Positions 53,575 through 62,413 are shown, counted from the stretch's first letter. The stretch: 64,000 bases of DNA from Posidoniimonas corsicana (GCF_007859765.1 NZ_SIHJ01000001.1:1694067-1758066); one strand, 5' to 3'. Made by a program: numbers and translations. The notes: generated by a model not told the origin, from the letters alone.

Positions 53575-54450
53575 CTAGTGCTGCACCGGTGGGGACGCCG
53601 TCCGGTTGCCGTGCGTTGCCGCCTCGCTCCCCACGTGGAACATGTACGGCGCCTTACCGCCTCCGGCGCGTGACGGTTCGGCGCCGTCGAGCCGCAGGAG
53701 CGAGGCCGAGTCGAGGCGGAGCAGCGAGGCGGCCGGTTCGTCTAGATAGACGGTGACGCTGGGGTGACGACGCAAGGCCGACGCCGGCGCTTGGGCAGTG
53801 ACTTCGCCTTCCAGCGAGGCCCGCACCGCGGCGGCCTTCCGGCGGTCGGGCACGGTGCAGACGATCGACTTGCAGCGGAGGATCTCGGGCACGCTCATGC
53901 TGAGGGCGCGGCTGGGGACGCTCTCCAAGGAGTCGAACCACCCCTCCCGCCACTGCTGGGTACGGCACGCCTCGTCCAGCTCGACCACGAGGAACGGCGA
54001 CTGGCAGTCAAAGTCGGCGGGCGGGTCGTTGAAGGCCAGGTGTCCGTTCTCTCCGATGCCGACGAACGCAACGCAGATCTCTTGCTGAGAGATGATGTCG
54101 CCCAGCCGTTGGCACTCGGCAGCGGGGTCGGCCTCGCCGTTGAGCAGGTGGTACGCCCTCGGAGGAACGGGGAGCTTTGAGATGAACCGCTGCCACAGGT
54201 ACCCGCGGAACGAGGCCGGGTGATTGACGGGCAGGCCGACGTACTCGTCGAGGTGGAAGAGGGTGACGCGGCTCCAGTCGATACCGGGTTCCTCGACTAG
54301 CTGCGCCAGCATCGCGAACTGCGACGCGCCGGTCGCCAGCACGATCGACGCCTCCCCCTGGTCGGCAAGTTCACGCCGGATACGCTCCGCCCCCTCGCGT
54401 GCGGCGGCCACGCCTGCTTCGCTCGCTGCTTCGAATACCTTCACTTCCAT
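53575..54450 (-). CDS. nagB: Glucosamine-6-phosphate deaminase family protein (NagB-like)
   Basis: 291 residues from ATG 54450; longer in-frame starts give only low-complexity Arg-rich sequence. NagB converts glucosamine-6-phosphate to fructose-6-phosphate and ammonia. Asp68 in FHLDEYVGL matches the proton-abstracting Asp72 of E. coli, and His137 in [13 protein letters not shown] matches ring-opening His143. The neighbouring E. coli Asp141 and Glu148 positions are Asn135 and Asp142, as in the GENGH-type subfamily. The last 30 residues contain a duplicated ASLLRLD segment absent from the core family. It follows the phosphatase/TPR gene on the same strand, 135 bases downstream. Confidence 0.85.
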   Translation of the reverse strand: MEVKVFEAASEAGVAAAREGAERIRRELADQGEASIVLATGASQFAMLAQLVEEPGIDWSRVTLFHLDEYVGLPVNHPASFRGYLWQRFISKLPVPPRAYHLLNGEADPAAECQRLGDIISQQEICVAFVGIGENGHLAFNDPPADFDCQSPFLVVELDEACRTQQWREGWFDSLESVPSRALSMSVPEILRCKSIVCTVPDRRKAAAVRASLEGEVTAQAPASALRRHPSVTVYLDEPAASLLRLDSASLLRLDGAEPSRAGGGKAPYMFHVGSEAATHGNRTASPPVQH

Positions 54451-54585
54451 CACGCTTCCATCCAATTGAGTACTCGGCGTCACGCCGTGCCTAGTATTGT
54501 CTCTGCCCCGGCGTTCCGATCGCCGACGCCTGCTCATCTTGCCGATTCCCGGCCTGCGCCGGCTGGGCAAGGCTGCACTGGTTCT

Positions 54586-56526
54586 TCATGCCGACTGCTC
54601 CTGGAGCTGGTCGAGTCGACGGGTCGCGTCGCGGTGACGCGGGTCAAGCTTCAGCACCGTTCTCAGCGCCTCCGCAGCCTCGTCGTGGCAACCGAGCTCC
54701 GCCAATGCAACACCGAGCGTGTGGTGTGCGGACAGGAGTTGGGTGTCCAATCCTACCGCCTGCAGGGCGAGGTTGGAGGCCGATTGCCAGTCGCCCTGAT
54801 CGGCCGAAACCTGCGCCAGTCCCGCGAGGGCCAGCGCGTTGTCGGGGTCGGCCTCAAGCACACGCGAATAGGCGGAAACCGCGTCCGATTGCCGGTCGGT
54901 GGCCGCGTAGGCCTGTCCGGCCAGCACCAGAAACGGACCCGAGTCCGCAACGTCGGGGTCGGCGCGGTCGTATATTTCCAACGCCTCGCCGTAGCTGCCT
55001 TGCGACACGCAGAGCTGCATCATCCGGTAGGCCGCGGCGGGCGCCGACGGCGACCGATTGAGAATCCCTCGCAGGATCTGACGGCACTCGTCGAACCTCC
55101 CCAGTCGCAGGCAGCAGTGCGCGAGCTCAACGCGGCACGCCTCCTCCAGCACGGGGGTAAGCTCTGCCTGCTCGAGCAGCTGGCGCCAGGCGGCCGCCGC
55201 CGCCGGCATGTCATTGGCGTCCATCAGCGACAACGCGCGGTTGACCTCCAGCGTGGTTTGCGTGGAGCGGACGGTCGCTACCGTGTCGCTCGATGGCGCC
55301 TCGACGTACCCAAGCGCGACCAGCTGCTGCAGCACGCCCGCAGCGTCCACGGGGTCCATCTCGTAGTCGGGCGGGTGCATCCCGCTGGCACCGTCGACAT
55401 CGTCCCAGCTGGAGATCACTCTAGGGGGCGTGGCGTCGGTTAGCACCTCAAGCCACGGCCGGCCGTCCATGTCGGCGCCGACCGGCAAACCGAGCAGCTT
55501 CAGCACGGTGGGCGTGACGTCCAGCAGGCTCGCGCCGCGCAGCTCCTCGCCCGCCCGAATGCCTGGCCCGGCCGCGCAGACCACGCCCTGCTGGCGGTGC
55601 CAGCTCGTGGGGTTGTCGAAACCATTGGTCCCCGACCGCTGGGCGCCGCTGTGGAAGCCGTGGTCGCTCACCACCAGCACGGTGACGTCGTCGCCCGCCT
55701 GCTGCAGCATGGCGTCGAGCATCATGTCGTGGAACCGGTAGCAGCCGCGCACCACGTCGCGGTAGATCGCGGCGTCGCTTTCCGACACGCCCTCCATCGC
55801 CGGCGGGTGGTAGGGCATGAAGTGGTGCCCCACCTGATCGATCATGTCGAAGTACACCGCCATGAACTCCCACGGCTCGTTGGCCATCAGCGCGCACGCC
55901 GCGGCCTGGACGCTCGCCGTGCGGGCGATCAGCGTCCCCAGTTGCTCTAGTCGGCGATCCGAGTCGGTGTTGATCATCGCCGCGTTGGGGACGAACGGCA
56001 GCAGCACCTCCGCGTCCAGGTCGCGGGGGTCGACTCGAAGGTTCTTCAGCAGCGGCGCCAGCGACGCCGGGTGGCAGGCCTCGGCAGGCAGGCCGTCCGC
56101 GGCGCCGCACAGCGACTCCGGGTGGAGGAAGTAGTCGCTCACCACCGCTCCGCGGATTGGCTCGGCGGGGTGGCTCGCCAGCCAGCCGACCACGTTGGAC
56201 GCTAGGCCGCTCTGCGACAGGATGTTCCAGACCGCCTTGGTGGTGCGGCTCGTGCAGCTTACCGGGCGGACGCCGCTGCCGTCGGGTAGCGGCTCGGTAA
56301 AACCGTACACGCCGTGCTTCGCTGGCCGCTTGCCGGTGGCGATGGAGGTCCACAGCAACGGCGAGAGGATCGGTTGAATCGTGGCGAGGTTGCCACTCGC
56401 TCCCGATTCCATCAGACGCTGCAGCGCAGGCATCTCACCGGCTGCCAGCAGCGGCCGGAGGATCGTCCAGTCCGCTGCGTCCCAGCCGATGAGGAGCACC
56501 TTGTTTGCGCTGCGTGTCATCGCCAT
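54586..56526 (-). CDS. Alkaline-phosphatase-superfamily phosphodiesterase fused to TPR repeats
   Basis: 646 residues from ATG 56526 (ATG 56520 also possible). Residues about 8-380 are a type I phosphodiesterase/nucleotide pyrophosphatase-like domain. All expected metal ligands are present: Asp16 (GWDAADW), nucleophile Thr60 (LLWTS), Asp230 and His234 (DMIDQVGHH), Asp288-His289 (SDHGF) and His310 (TSWHRQ). Residues about 420-640 are TPR repeats (LAHCCLRLGRFDECRQIL, AYAATDRQSDAVSAYSRVLE, ALAGLAQVSADQGDW). No signal peptide is seen. It is probably an active cytoplasmic or membrane-associated hydrolase with a protein-docking tail. A paralogue lacking these ligands lies at 57.6 kb. Confidence 0.88.
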   Translation of the reverse strand: MAMTRSANKVLLIGWDAADWTILRPLLAAGEMPALQRLMESGASGNLATIQPILSPLLWTSIATGKRPAKHGVYGFTEPLPDGSGVRPVSCTSRTTKAVWNILSQSGLASNVVGWLASHPAEPIRGAVVSDYFLHPESLCGAADGLPAEACHPASLAPLLKNLRVDPRDLDAEVLLPFVPNAAMINTDSDRRLEQLGTLIARTASVQAAACALMANEPWEFMAVYFDMIDQVGHHFMPYHPPAMEGVSESDAAIYRDVVRGCYRFHDMMLDAMLQQAGDDVTVLVVSDHGFHSGAQRSGTNGFDNPTSWHRQQGVVCAAGPGIRAGEELRGASLLDVTPTVLKLLGLPVGADMDGRPWLEVLTDATPPRVISSWDDVDGASGMHPPDYEMDPVDAAGVLQQLVALGYVEAPSSDTVATVRSTQTTLEVNRALSLMDANDMPAAAAAWRQLLEQAELTPVLEEACRVELAHCCLRLGRFDECRQILRGILNRSPSAPAAAYRMMQLCVSQGSYGEALEIYDRADPDVADSGPFLVLAGQAYAATDRQSDAVSAYSRVLEADPDNALALAGLAQVSADQGDWQSASNLALQAVGLDTQLLSAHHTLGVALAELGCHDEAAEALRTVLKLDPRHRDATRRLDQLQEQSA

Positions 56527-56553
56527 TGCTGCCGTGCCTTTCGCCTTTGCCGG

Positions 56554-57501
56554 CTAGCCCCGAGTCCAATCGCTGCGGCGGGAACGCCCGCACACGATCA
56601 GCAGCGAGAGAGCCCCGATCGCCAACGCCGTGGGCTCGGGGACGCCGGCGCCGGCTGCGCTAGGCCCGGCCCCGGCGCCGTAGTTTTCTCGCCAGGTCGC
56701 GTACTGCGGCGCACCGATCTCGCCGCCATCGACATCGTTGGGTAGCGTGCCGGCCGGCGCGCCGGTGTTGTCCCGCCAAACGGTGTAGTCGGCCGCGTCG
56801 ACCAGCCCGTCGTCATTGTAGTCGCCGGGCAGGCCCTCGGGGCCGGTGATGCCGTAGATCTCGTCGTAGTAGTAGGCGATGCGGCCCTCGCTCTCCAGCG
56901 TGTTCAGCATGCGGATTTTCAGGAACGCGTTGTTGGCCAGGTCGTTCTCCAGGACCGCGCCGGATTGCACGAAGGCCAGGTCGGCGAACATGACCTCGTA
57001 GGAGTCGTACTCCTCGGTGAGCGTGATCGGCTCGGAGTAGACCTGGAGGCTCTCGTCCTCCCCGATGCCAGGCACCATGAATCCAATGCCCACCTCGACC
57101 GCGAACGGCCCGACGTAGGGCAGGTCGGCGTTGTTCTTGAACTTCATGTCGAGCCTCACGCCGGCGAACTCGGACAGGTCCTTCCGGTAGGGCGTGAACC
57201 GGTCACCGACGTCGACGATTCCCCAGTTGCCCGCCAGGTCGGCGGGCAGGTCGAAGTCGCCGGCGTGGAAGCGGGCGGTCAAACCGGCCGAGGCGTCCGT
57301 CGTGGCGCCGCGGTCGGTCGTAATGGTGCCGAACGAACCCCAGCCGGGCGGCGTGGTCGGGTTGGTGTCCAGGTTGGCTTCACGGTGCTGCTCGTCCGTC
57401 TCAAAGTCGTAGAGCAGCACATCGGCTTCAGACCGCGCGGCGCCGAACAGGACGGTCGCGGTCAGCAAGGTGAGGGGCGCAATAATGCCACGATTCTGCA
57501 T
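56554..57501 (-). CDS. Secreted dockerin/PEP-CTERM protein
   Basis: 315 residues from ATG 57501. The signal peptide (GIIAPLTLLTATVLFGAARSEA) precedes a single beta domain containing YDFETDEQ, PPGWGSFGTITTDRG, FAGVRLDMKFKNN and IAYYYDEIYG, which looks like a carbohydrate-binding sandwich. The GWGSFG motif is shared with proteins at 10.4 and 12.4 kb. A dockerin-like loop DYNDDGLVDAADY and QYATWRENYGA precede VPEP, a hydrophobic helix and a basic end. It lies between the two phosphatase/TPR paralogues, 27 bases from the active one and 63 from the inactive one, so co-expression is likely. Confidence 0.8.
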   Translation of the reverse strand: MQNRGIIAPLTLLTATVLFGAARSEADVLLYDFETDEQHREANLDTNPTTPPGWGSFGTITTDRGATTDASAGLTARFHAGDFDLPADLAGNWGIVDVGDRFTPYRKDLSEFAGVRLDMKFKNNADLPYVGPFAVEVGIGFMVPGIGEDESLQVYSEPITLTEEYDSYEVMFADLAFVQSGAVLENDLANNAFLKIRMLNTLESEGRIAYYYDEIYGITGPEGLPGDYNDDGLVDAADYTVWRDNTGAPAGTLPNDVDGGEIGAPQYATWRENYGAGAGPSAAGAGVPEPTALAIGALSLLIVCGRSRRSDWTRG

Positions 57502-57564
57502 CGGTAGGTTTCCTGGTAAGTCGTGGGTTCGGTCTGCTTGCTAGTTCGCCTGTGTTGTGTCGGG

Positions 57565-59364
57565 CTAAACGCCCGCCAGCTCTCGGTGTCGCACCGCCAT
57601 TGCCGCATCCCGTTTGGCGTACAGGCCGGCGAGGTGCGAGTGGGCGTCGCTGGTTCGCCACTGGTCGCGTAGGCACCGCTCGAACTCGGGGATCGCTTCC
57701 CGCTCGCGGCCCGCACGGTGTAACGCCTCGGCGAGCAGGAATCGTGCCTCGGCGTACGCCGGGGCGATCGCGAGGGCCTTGCGGGCCTCGGCGGCGGTTT
57801 GCTCGGCGTCGTCACGCTGCCACCACACGCGTGCCAGCCCGACATGGGCGGCGGCGTTGCCTGACGCGATCTCGATCGCGCGGCGCAGCGCCGCCTCGGC
57901 GGCGTCGGGGTGACCGCACTCCAGCAGCACGCTGGCGGCCTCGCCGAGCGTGTGCGGGTCTGCTTCGCGTCGGGCGGATAGCTCCATCGCAAGGGCGGAG
58001 GCCTCTGCGATGTCCTTGCTGGCGAGCGCCAACCGCGTAAGCAGCAGCTGCACCTCCACGCCCTCACGCTCGGACTTCGGCAGACGCTCGATCACACCGC
58101 GGCATTCGTCCAGGCGCCGGTCACGAAGCAGGCAGCTCGCCAGGTTGACCCCGTAGGCCGGCTCCGCTGGGCGTTCTTCCCAGAGCGTCCGCCAACACGC
58201 GATGGCGTCGGTGACACGGTTGCTGTCGTGCAGCGCGTGCGCCAGATTGAGCCGCTGGTTCCAACGCACCAGTTCCAGCTGAGACTCGTCGGCGGAGACC
58301 ACCTCTGGAGCAACCTCGAAGGAACTCCTCCGGCATTCGGCGCCACGCGGCGCGTCGGCGGCGGCATCGCGCGGGGTGAGATCGTAGGGGGATCGGCGGT
58401 CGGCGGCTTCCTGGCAGAGCATGTCGCTGAGCACGCGGCCGTCTGCGGCGGAGTCGGGCTTCAACCGCAAGAGCCGTCGCACCGTCGGGGCGATGTCGAG
58501 GATTGTCGCGCCGTAGACCTGTCGCTCGGGCTCGATGCTCGGCCCCACCGCCGCCAGGATGCCCATCTGAGCAAGCGGCGTCGACGCGCCGGCGTCGCCG
58601 CACGGGCTGGCGACGATCAAGTTAACCGCCTCACCCGCGGCAGACATCAGCTCAGCGAGCATCGCGTCGAGAAGACGCCAGGCGGACCGCGTGAGCTCAG
58701 CCCGCGTCAACGGATTCGGTGAGCAGTCAACCAGCTCTTGTACGGCGGGGTAGCATACCGCCGCCAGACGCCAGGGCTGTTCCTCGACTAAGCCGCAGGC
58801 GACCGAATGGACGTGGCACAATGCGTCGAGCACCCGCCCGAAGCGCTCGTCCGCGGAGTCTCCTGCCGCGCAGCGGCATTCGATGACGTGCTTGGCGAGG
58901 CGACCGTTCGTGTATTGAGAGTCGCGGCGAGCCTGCGTCGCTGAATGAATTTGGCGGAAGTACTCGTCGCTGGCGACGAAAGCGTGCGGTTGCTCCCCAC
59001 CAGCCGTTGCGGGCCAATTGACGACAACGGAACTCTGTTTGTCGGTCGACAACGCGTTCCAAACGGTCGGCCGTCGGACCTGTGCGGCCGCCACGCGGGA
59101 CAATCCCGTCCCTTCATCCGTGGGCTCGAAGAAGCTGCAGACGCCGTGTTTGTCGGCCCGCGTACCGGTGGACAGCGAGGTCCACAGCATGGGCGGCACG
59201 CAGGGCTTTATAGGGGCCAGGTTGCCCCACGCGCCCGCCGTCCGCAGGGCGTTCAGGGCCGGCATGGCGCCGGCGTCAAGCAGCGGCTGAAGCGCCTGCC
59301 AGTTGGCGCCGGCCCACCCCACCAGGAGCACTTTACGCTGTGTTGAGCTGCTCGTCGGCGCCAT
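57565..59364 (-). CDS. Phosphatase/TPR paralogue lacking metal ligands (predicted pseudoenzyme)
   Basis: 599 residues from ATG 59364. It aligns over its whole length with the protein at 54.6 kb: VLLVGWAGANW for LLIGWDAADW, PPMLWTSLSTGTRADKHGV for the Thr60 region, GATILDIAPTVRRLL for the end of the phosphatase domain, then TPR repeats (ASCLLRDRRLDECRGVIERL, ARVWWQRDDAEQTAAEA). The nucleophile Thr62 is kept. The Asp16 position is Ala, the DMIDQVGHH block is PAVQELVDC, SDHGF is SPCGD, and the last His is absent. The frame is intact with no stops, so this is a maintained but probably inactive protein, perhaps a binding or regulatory subunit. Confidence 0.85.
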   Translation of the reverse strand: MAPTSSSTQRKVLLVGWAGANWQALQPLLDAGAMPALNALRTAGAWGNLAPIKPCVPPMLWTSLSTGTRADKHGVCSFFEPTDEGTGLSRVAAAQVRRPTVWNALSTDKQSSVVVNWPATAGGEQPHAFVASDEYFRQIHSATQARRDSQYTNGRLAKHVIECRCAAGDSADERFGRVLDALCHVHSVACGLVEEQPWRLAAVCYPAVQELVDCSPNPLTRAELTRSAWRLLDAMLAELMSAAGEAVNLIVASPCGDAGASTPLAQMGILAAVGPSIEPERQVYGATILDIAPTVRRLLRLKPDSAADGRVLSDMLCQEAADRRSPYDLTPRDAAADAPRGAECRRSSFEVAPEVVSADESQLELVRWNQRLNLAHALHDSNRVTDAIACWRTLWEERPAEPAYGVNLASCLLRDRRLDECRGVIERLPKSEREGVEVQLLLTRLALASKDIAEASALAMELSARREADPHTLGEAASVLLECGHPDAAEAALRRAIEIASGNAAAHVGLARVWWQRDDAEQTAAEARKALAIAPAYAEARFLLAEALHRAGREREAIPEFERCLRDQWRTSDAHSHLAGLYAKRDAAMAVRHRELAGV

Positions 59365-59401
59365 GAAGGTGGTGGAACCAAGGGAGGCAAGAAAAACAAC
59401 C

Positions 59402-59446
59402 GGAAGCGGGAGGCCCTCCCGCGGGGGAGGGGCCTCCGCTTTCGAA
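59402..59446 (-). terminator. Intrinsic terminator after the PEP-CTERM gene
   Basis: A long near-perfect hairpin (stem about 18 bp with one bulge, arms built around gaggcccctccc and gggagggcctc) is followed on the - strand by ggttgtttttcttg. It lies 48 bases downstream of the stop at 59494 and just upstream of the pseudoenzyme start, so it should end the PEP-CTERM transcript and isolate the phosphatase cluster, or act as its attenuator. Confidence 0.8.
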
Positions 59447-59493
59447 TCTGTCGCGGGCCAGACCTAATCGACCCGGGCGACACGGCGCCAGCG

Positions 59494-60282
59494 CTAGGCC
59501 GCCGCCCGCTTGCGTTTAGCGGCCAGGCCGAGGCCGCCGAAACCGGCGGCCAGCAACGCCAGCGAGCTCGCCTCGGGGACCACGCCCGCGACGATCGCGA
59601 CGTCCGGCTCGCTCTGGTAGGCGTACTCGTGCAGCACGGCGGTGTACTGAGCGGGCGAACCGCCGTCGTTGAAGGTCGTCAGGCGGCCCCAGCCGTAGTG
59701 GATCTCGCCGTTGATGTTGAGGCCAAACCCCCAGTACTGCGGCTCCGAGTCGTTCCGGAAGTTGCTCGTGTTGGTCGAGACAATGCCGGTGTAGTTGGGG
59801 TAGGCGCCGTTGAGCGGCTGCTGGGCGCCGGGGCCGATCACATCGCCCGACTGGAACGAGCGGATGTAGTAGGGGTTCCCGTTCTCGGTGTTCGTGTAGT
59901 TCTGTGACAGCTCGTCGAGCGGCAGGCGGGCCTCCGGCGCGAACAGGGGATTGCCGAACACCGACATCCGCACGCCGCTGTAGGACAGCGTCGCCTGGCC
60001 GAACACAAAGTCGACCGTGCCGTTGGTGTCGAGGTCGAGGTCGGTGAAGGAACCCGCCTCGTTGTGGGCGATGCCGTCGCCAAGGTCGACGTGCACGATC
60101 GCCGCTTCGGCCGTCTGGCCCATCGAGAACGCCCCCAGACCGGCCGCCGCGGTGTAGCTAGCCAGCCGCTTGCTGTAGTCGGCGTACGACGCGCAGTGGG
60201 CGGTGATCGCGTCCCAGTAGGAGGGGCGGGCGTGGCCCGCTGGGCTGGTGGTCAGATGCTCGTCGGAGGGTGTCTTCGGCAT
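59494..60282 (-). CDS. PEP-CTERM protein
   Basis: 262 residues from ATG 60282; the longer frame upstream has no signal logic. The N-terminus is atypical: about 30 polar residues, then SYADYSKRLASYTAAAGLGAFSMGQTAEAA, a late export segment as seen in several planctomycete PEP-CTERM proteins. One domain follows (IVHVDLGDGIAHNEAGSFTDLDLDTNGTVDFVFG, with Asp-rich loops; QYWGFGLNINGEIHYGWGRL). The tail VVPEASSLALLAAGF...AKRKRAAA is a variant PEP-CTERM (PEA). Function unknown; it resembles secreted proteins with calcium-like DLDTNG loops. Confidence 0.7.
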   Translation of the reverse strand: MPKTPSDEHLTTSPAGHARPSYWDAITAHCASYADYSKRLASYTAAAGLGAFSMGQTAEAAIVHVDLGDGIAHNEAGSFTDLDLDTNGTVDFVFGQATLSYSGVRMSVFGNPLFAPEARLPLDELSQNYTNTENGNPYYIRSFQSGDVIGPGAQQPLNGAYPNYTGIVSTNTSNFRNDSEPQYWGFGLNINGEIHYGWGRLTTFNDGGSPAQYTAVLHEYAYQSEPDVAIVAGVVPEASSLALLAAGFGGLGLAAKRKRAAA

Positions 60283-61165
60283 TGGTTCGGCTCGCAGTAG
60301 AAGAAAGTGAATGGGATAACGCCCGGGTATCGCACCTCGCCTTTCGCGCGTCCAAGCCGCCTCGGGGTGTGCAGCAGCAAACGCCCCGATTCGCTGGACT
60401 CCTATCCGCCCTATCCGAGCCCGCCGCCAGTCAAGCAACCGCACCAACAAGAGTCCTGTGCGATCTGCCACGCTCGCTCAACCGGCGTTTCGCCCGTGAT
60501 TCGGCGGGAAGACCTAACGCTCGACAACCTTCCCCCCGCAGGCCTAATGTATACACTAAGGCAATCTGGATGCAATGCAATTCTGGGGCGCACGACGGAT
60601 TTCGACCCGCCGGCGTCCCCCGGATAGCCGCGGCTGCCCCGGGCGCCGTGACCGTTGCTTCAGCGATAACGCCCACAGGGGAATGGAGGCGCTGAGCGAG
60701 AAGCTGGGTGGGCGCAGACGATACATGGCTGGATCGCAGATGGAGCACGGCGTTCAGGTGAGAAGCGCCCGACCGCTGGCTGTCCAGAATCCAGCGGCTG
60801 TCGCCGATGGTTGCGCAGGGGGATTCTTGTGGGAACCGGCCACTTGGTGTGGTTTAATGGCATGTGAACTTACGTACACGCATCCAGGGAAGGCCCACCG
60901 CGGCAGCGGGCGGGCCCGGTTGCTGCTGCGCTGTTGGGTGAGCGGCCGCTCGCGTGGTTGATTTGGTCCGCTGTGTCCCGTTTCGCGGCGGCGATCGGAC
61001 AAAACCCTGGCGCCTGTTTCGGAGGCAGGCACCGTATGACATTGATCTACAAGCACTTACGAAGACCAAGGCGAAGATAGGCGCCGAGTTTTGTCCCCTC
61101 CACGCGTGTTTTTGGACAAAACGAATCGGTCAAAACCCAGGCCGGCGGGGGTGCGAGGGCGCCAG

Positions 61166-61258
61166 AGCGGAACCACGATGGCGAGACAAGTATCAATCAA
61201 AGGCGATGCTGCCGCAGGCGCGGATGCGTCGAGCCCGTCGTGGCGTTGTGGTTCCACT
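61166..61258. repeat. Imperfect inverted repeat, possible degenerate small element
   Basis: Arms of about 22 bases match at roughly 16 positions, with a perfect core ggaaccac (61169-61176) / gtggttcc (61248-61255). The span is 93 bases. No transposase remnant or target-site duplication was identified. Confidence 0.4.
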
Positions 61259-61276
61259 GAGTTGACTGTTGGATAG

Positions 61277-61326
61277 TCCGAGCGGAGCGCTCAGAACGGG
61301 GCAACACCCCGGTGCTCCTGTTCGGA
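61277..61326 (+). promoter_or_regulatory. Structured leader hairpin upstream of Gfo/Idh/MocA gene
   Basis: Three nested stems: tccga/tcgga (61277-61281, 61322-61326), ggagc/gctcc (61284-61288, 61314-61318) and cgggg/ccccg (61297-61301, 61307-61311) around a caaca loop, with internal loops between. It ends 58 bases before the ATG. It matches no riboswitch class I can name, and no T run follows. Confidence 0.45.
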
Positions 61327-61384
61327 GGAGCGTAGCGTAAAGACTCAATTCCAAGACTCCTTTCCAGAATTCGTGGGCCGAACC

Positions 61385-62413
61385 ATGTTCATCCTGAACC
61401 GAGCCGATACGTACTGCTTTGTTGCCACCGCCATTGGGGCGTTGCTGCTCTCGCCCGCCGCAACCGGGCGGTGTGCCGAGCCGGCGCAGCCGGCAACCAA
61501 GCGGGTCGCGATCATCGGCGCCGACACGAGCCACAGCGTGGCGTTCGCCAAGCTGATCAACGACCCCGCCGCAACCGGGGCTTTGGCACGCTACCGGGTG
61601 GTCGCCGTGTACCCGGGCGGGAGTGACGACATCCCCGCAAGCCGAGACCGCGTCGGAATGTTCACTGACCAACTCGCGGAGATGGGCGTCGAGGTTGTCG
61701 ACTCGCCCGAGGAAGCAGCTGACCGGGCCGACGCGGTGCTGCTGGAGAGCGTGGACGGACGCACGCACCTGGAGCTGTTCCGCCGGGTGGCGACCGGCAA
61801 GCCGGTGTTCATCGACAAGCCGGCCACCGCATCGGTCGCCGACTTCGTGGAGCTGATGGAGGTGGCCAAGAAGACCGACACCCGGTTCTTCTCTTCATCG
61901 CCGCTCCGGTTTAGCGCCAAGCTTGACGCGCTCCGCGACACGCCCGACCTCGGCCGGGTCATGGGGGCGGCGACCTCCACCCCCTACAAGACCGAGCCGC
62001 ACCACCCCGACCTGTTCTGGTACGGCATCCACGGCGTCGAAGCGCTGTACGCGATCCTGGGCCCCGGTTGCGAGAGCGTGATCCGGCAAGACACCGCTGA
62101 CGGCGCCCTGGTTGTCGGTACGTGGCGGGACGGCCGCCGCGGCATCGTCTGGGCCCTGGCGACTCAGAAGCCGGTTTACTCCTACACGATCTACGGCGAG
62201 CGCAAGACGGTCAGCACCCACGGCTTCCACGGCTACGACGCGCTGGTGGAGAGCATCTGCGAGTTCTTCGACGGCGGCGAAGCCCCCGTCCAGCCCAGCG
62301 AGACGCTGGAGATCCTCGCGATGATGGAGGCCGCGGACGAAAGCCACCGCCAGGGCGGGCGGCCGGTATCGGTCCAGTCGGTCATCGACGAAGCCGCCCA
62401 GCGGGACCAGTAG
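61385..62413 (+). CDS. Gfo/Idh/MocA family oxidoreductase
   Basis: 342 residues from ATG 61385; GTG 61373 is an alternative. A hydrophobic N-terminal segment (CFVATAIGALLLSPAATGRCAEP) suggests export or anchoring, common for planctomycete members of this family. The nucleotide-binding start is KRVAIIGADTSHSVAF, a GxGxxx variant (GADTSH) with an extra His. VFIDKPATAS matches the EKP/DKP catalytic-Lys motif. GIHGVEALYAILGPG supplies the His region of the substrate site. It probably oxidises or reduces a sugar-like compound with NAD(P). Its stop lies 16 bases from the convergent transporter gene. Confidence 0.85.
   Translation: MFILNRADTYCFVATAIGALLLSPAATGRCAEPAQPATKRVAIIGADTSHSVAFAKLINDPAATGALARYRVVAVYPGGSDDIPASRDRVGMFTDQLAEMGVEVVDSPEEAADRADAVLLESVDGRTHLELFRRVATGKPVFIDKPATASVADFVELMEVAKKTDTRFFSSSPLRFSAKLDALRDTPDLGRVMGAATSTPYKTEPHHPDLFWYGIHGVEALYAILGPGCESVIRQDTADGALVVGTWRDGRRGIVWALATQKPVYSYTIYGERKTVSTHGFHGYDALVESICEFFDGGEAPVQPSETLEILAMMEAADESHRQGGRPVSVQSVIDEAAQRDQ

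Larger units (their letters stand above)
60283..61384. other. Structured non-coding region of about 1.1 kb
   Basis: No frame here shows coding character. The stretch from 60994 to 61326 carries several repeats: an imperfect direct repeat around cggacaaaaccctgg (60994-61014) and cggtcaaaacccagg (61125-61145); an inverted repeat gttttgtcc/ggacaaaac (61088-61096 and 61114-61122); a longer imperfect inverted repeat with perfect 8-bp core (61169-61176 and 61248-61255); and a three-stem hairpin before the oxidoreductase gene. Confidence 0.55.

Noticed and set aside
59402-59446. Promoter palindrome for the pseudoenzyme gene
   Set aside because: The hairpin plus following T tract on the - strand fits an intrinsic terminator better.
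60954-61265. Short + strand frame in the non-coding region before the oxidoreductase
   Set aside because: Starts without a ribosome site, has no similarity I recognise, and runs through the inverted repeats; more likely chance.
61277-61326. SAH-type riboswitch
   Set aside because: The GGAGCGC and GGUGCUC segments recall parts of SAH elements, but the conserved core order does not fit and the downstream gene is not in methyl-cycle metabolism.
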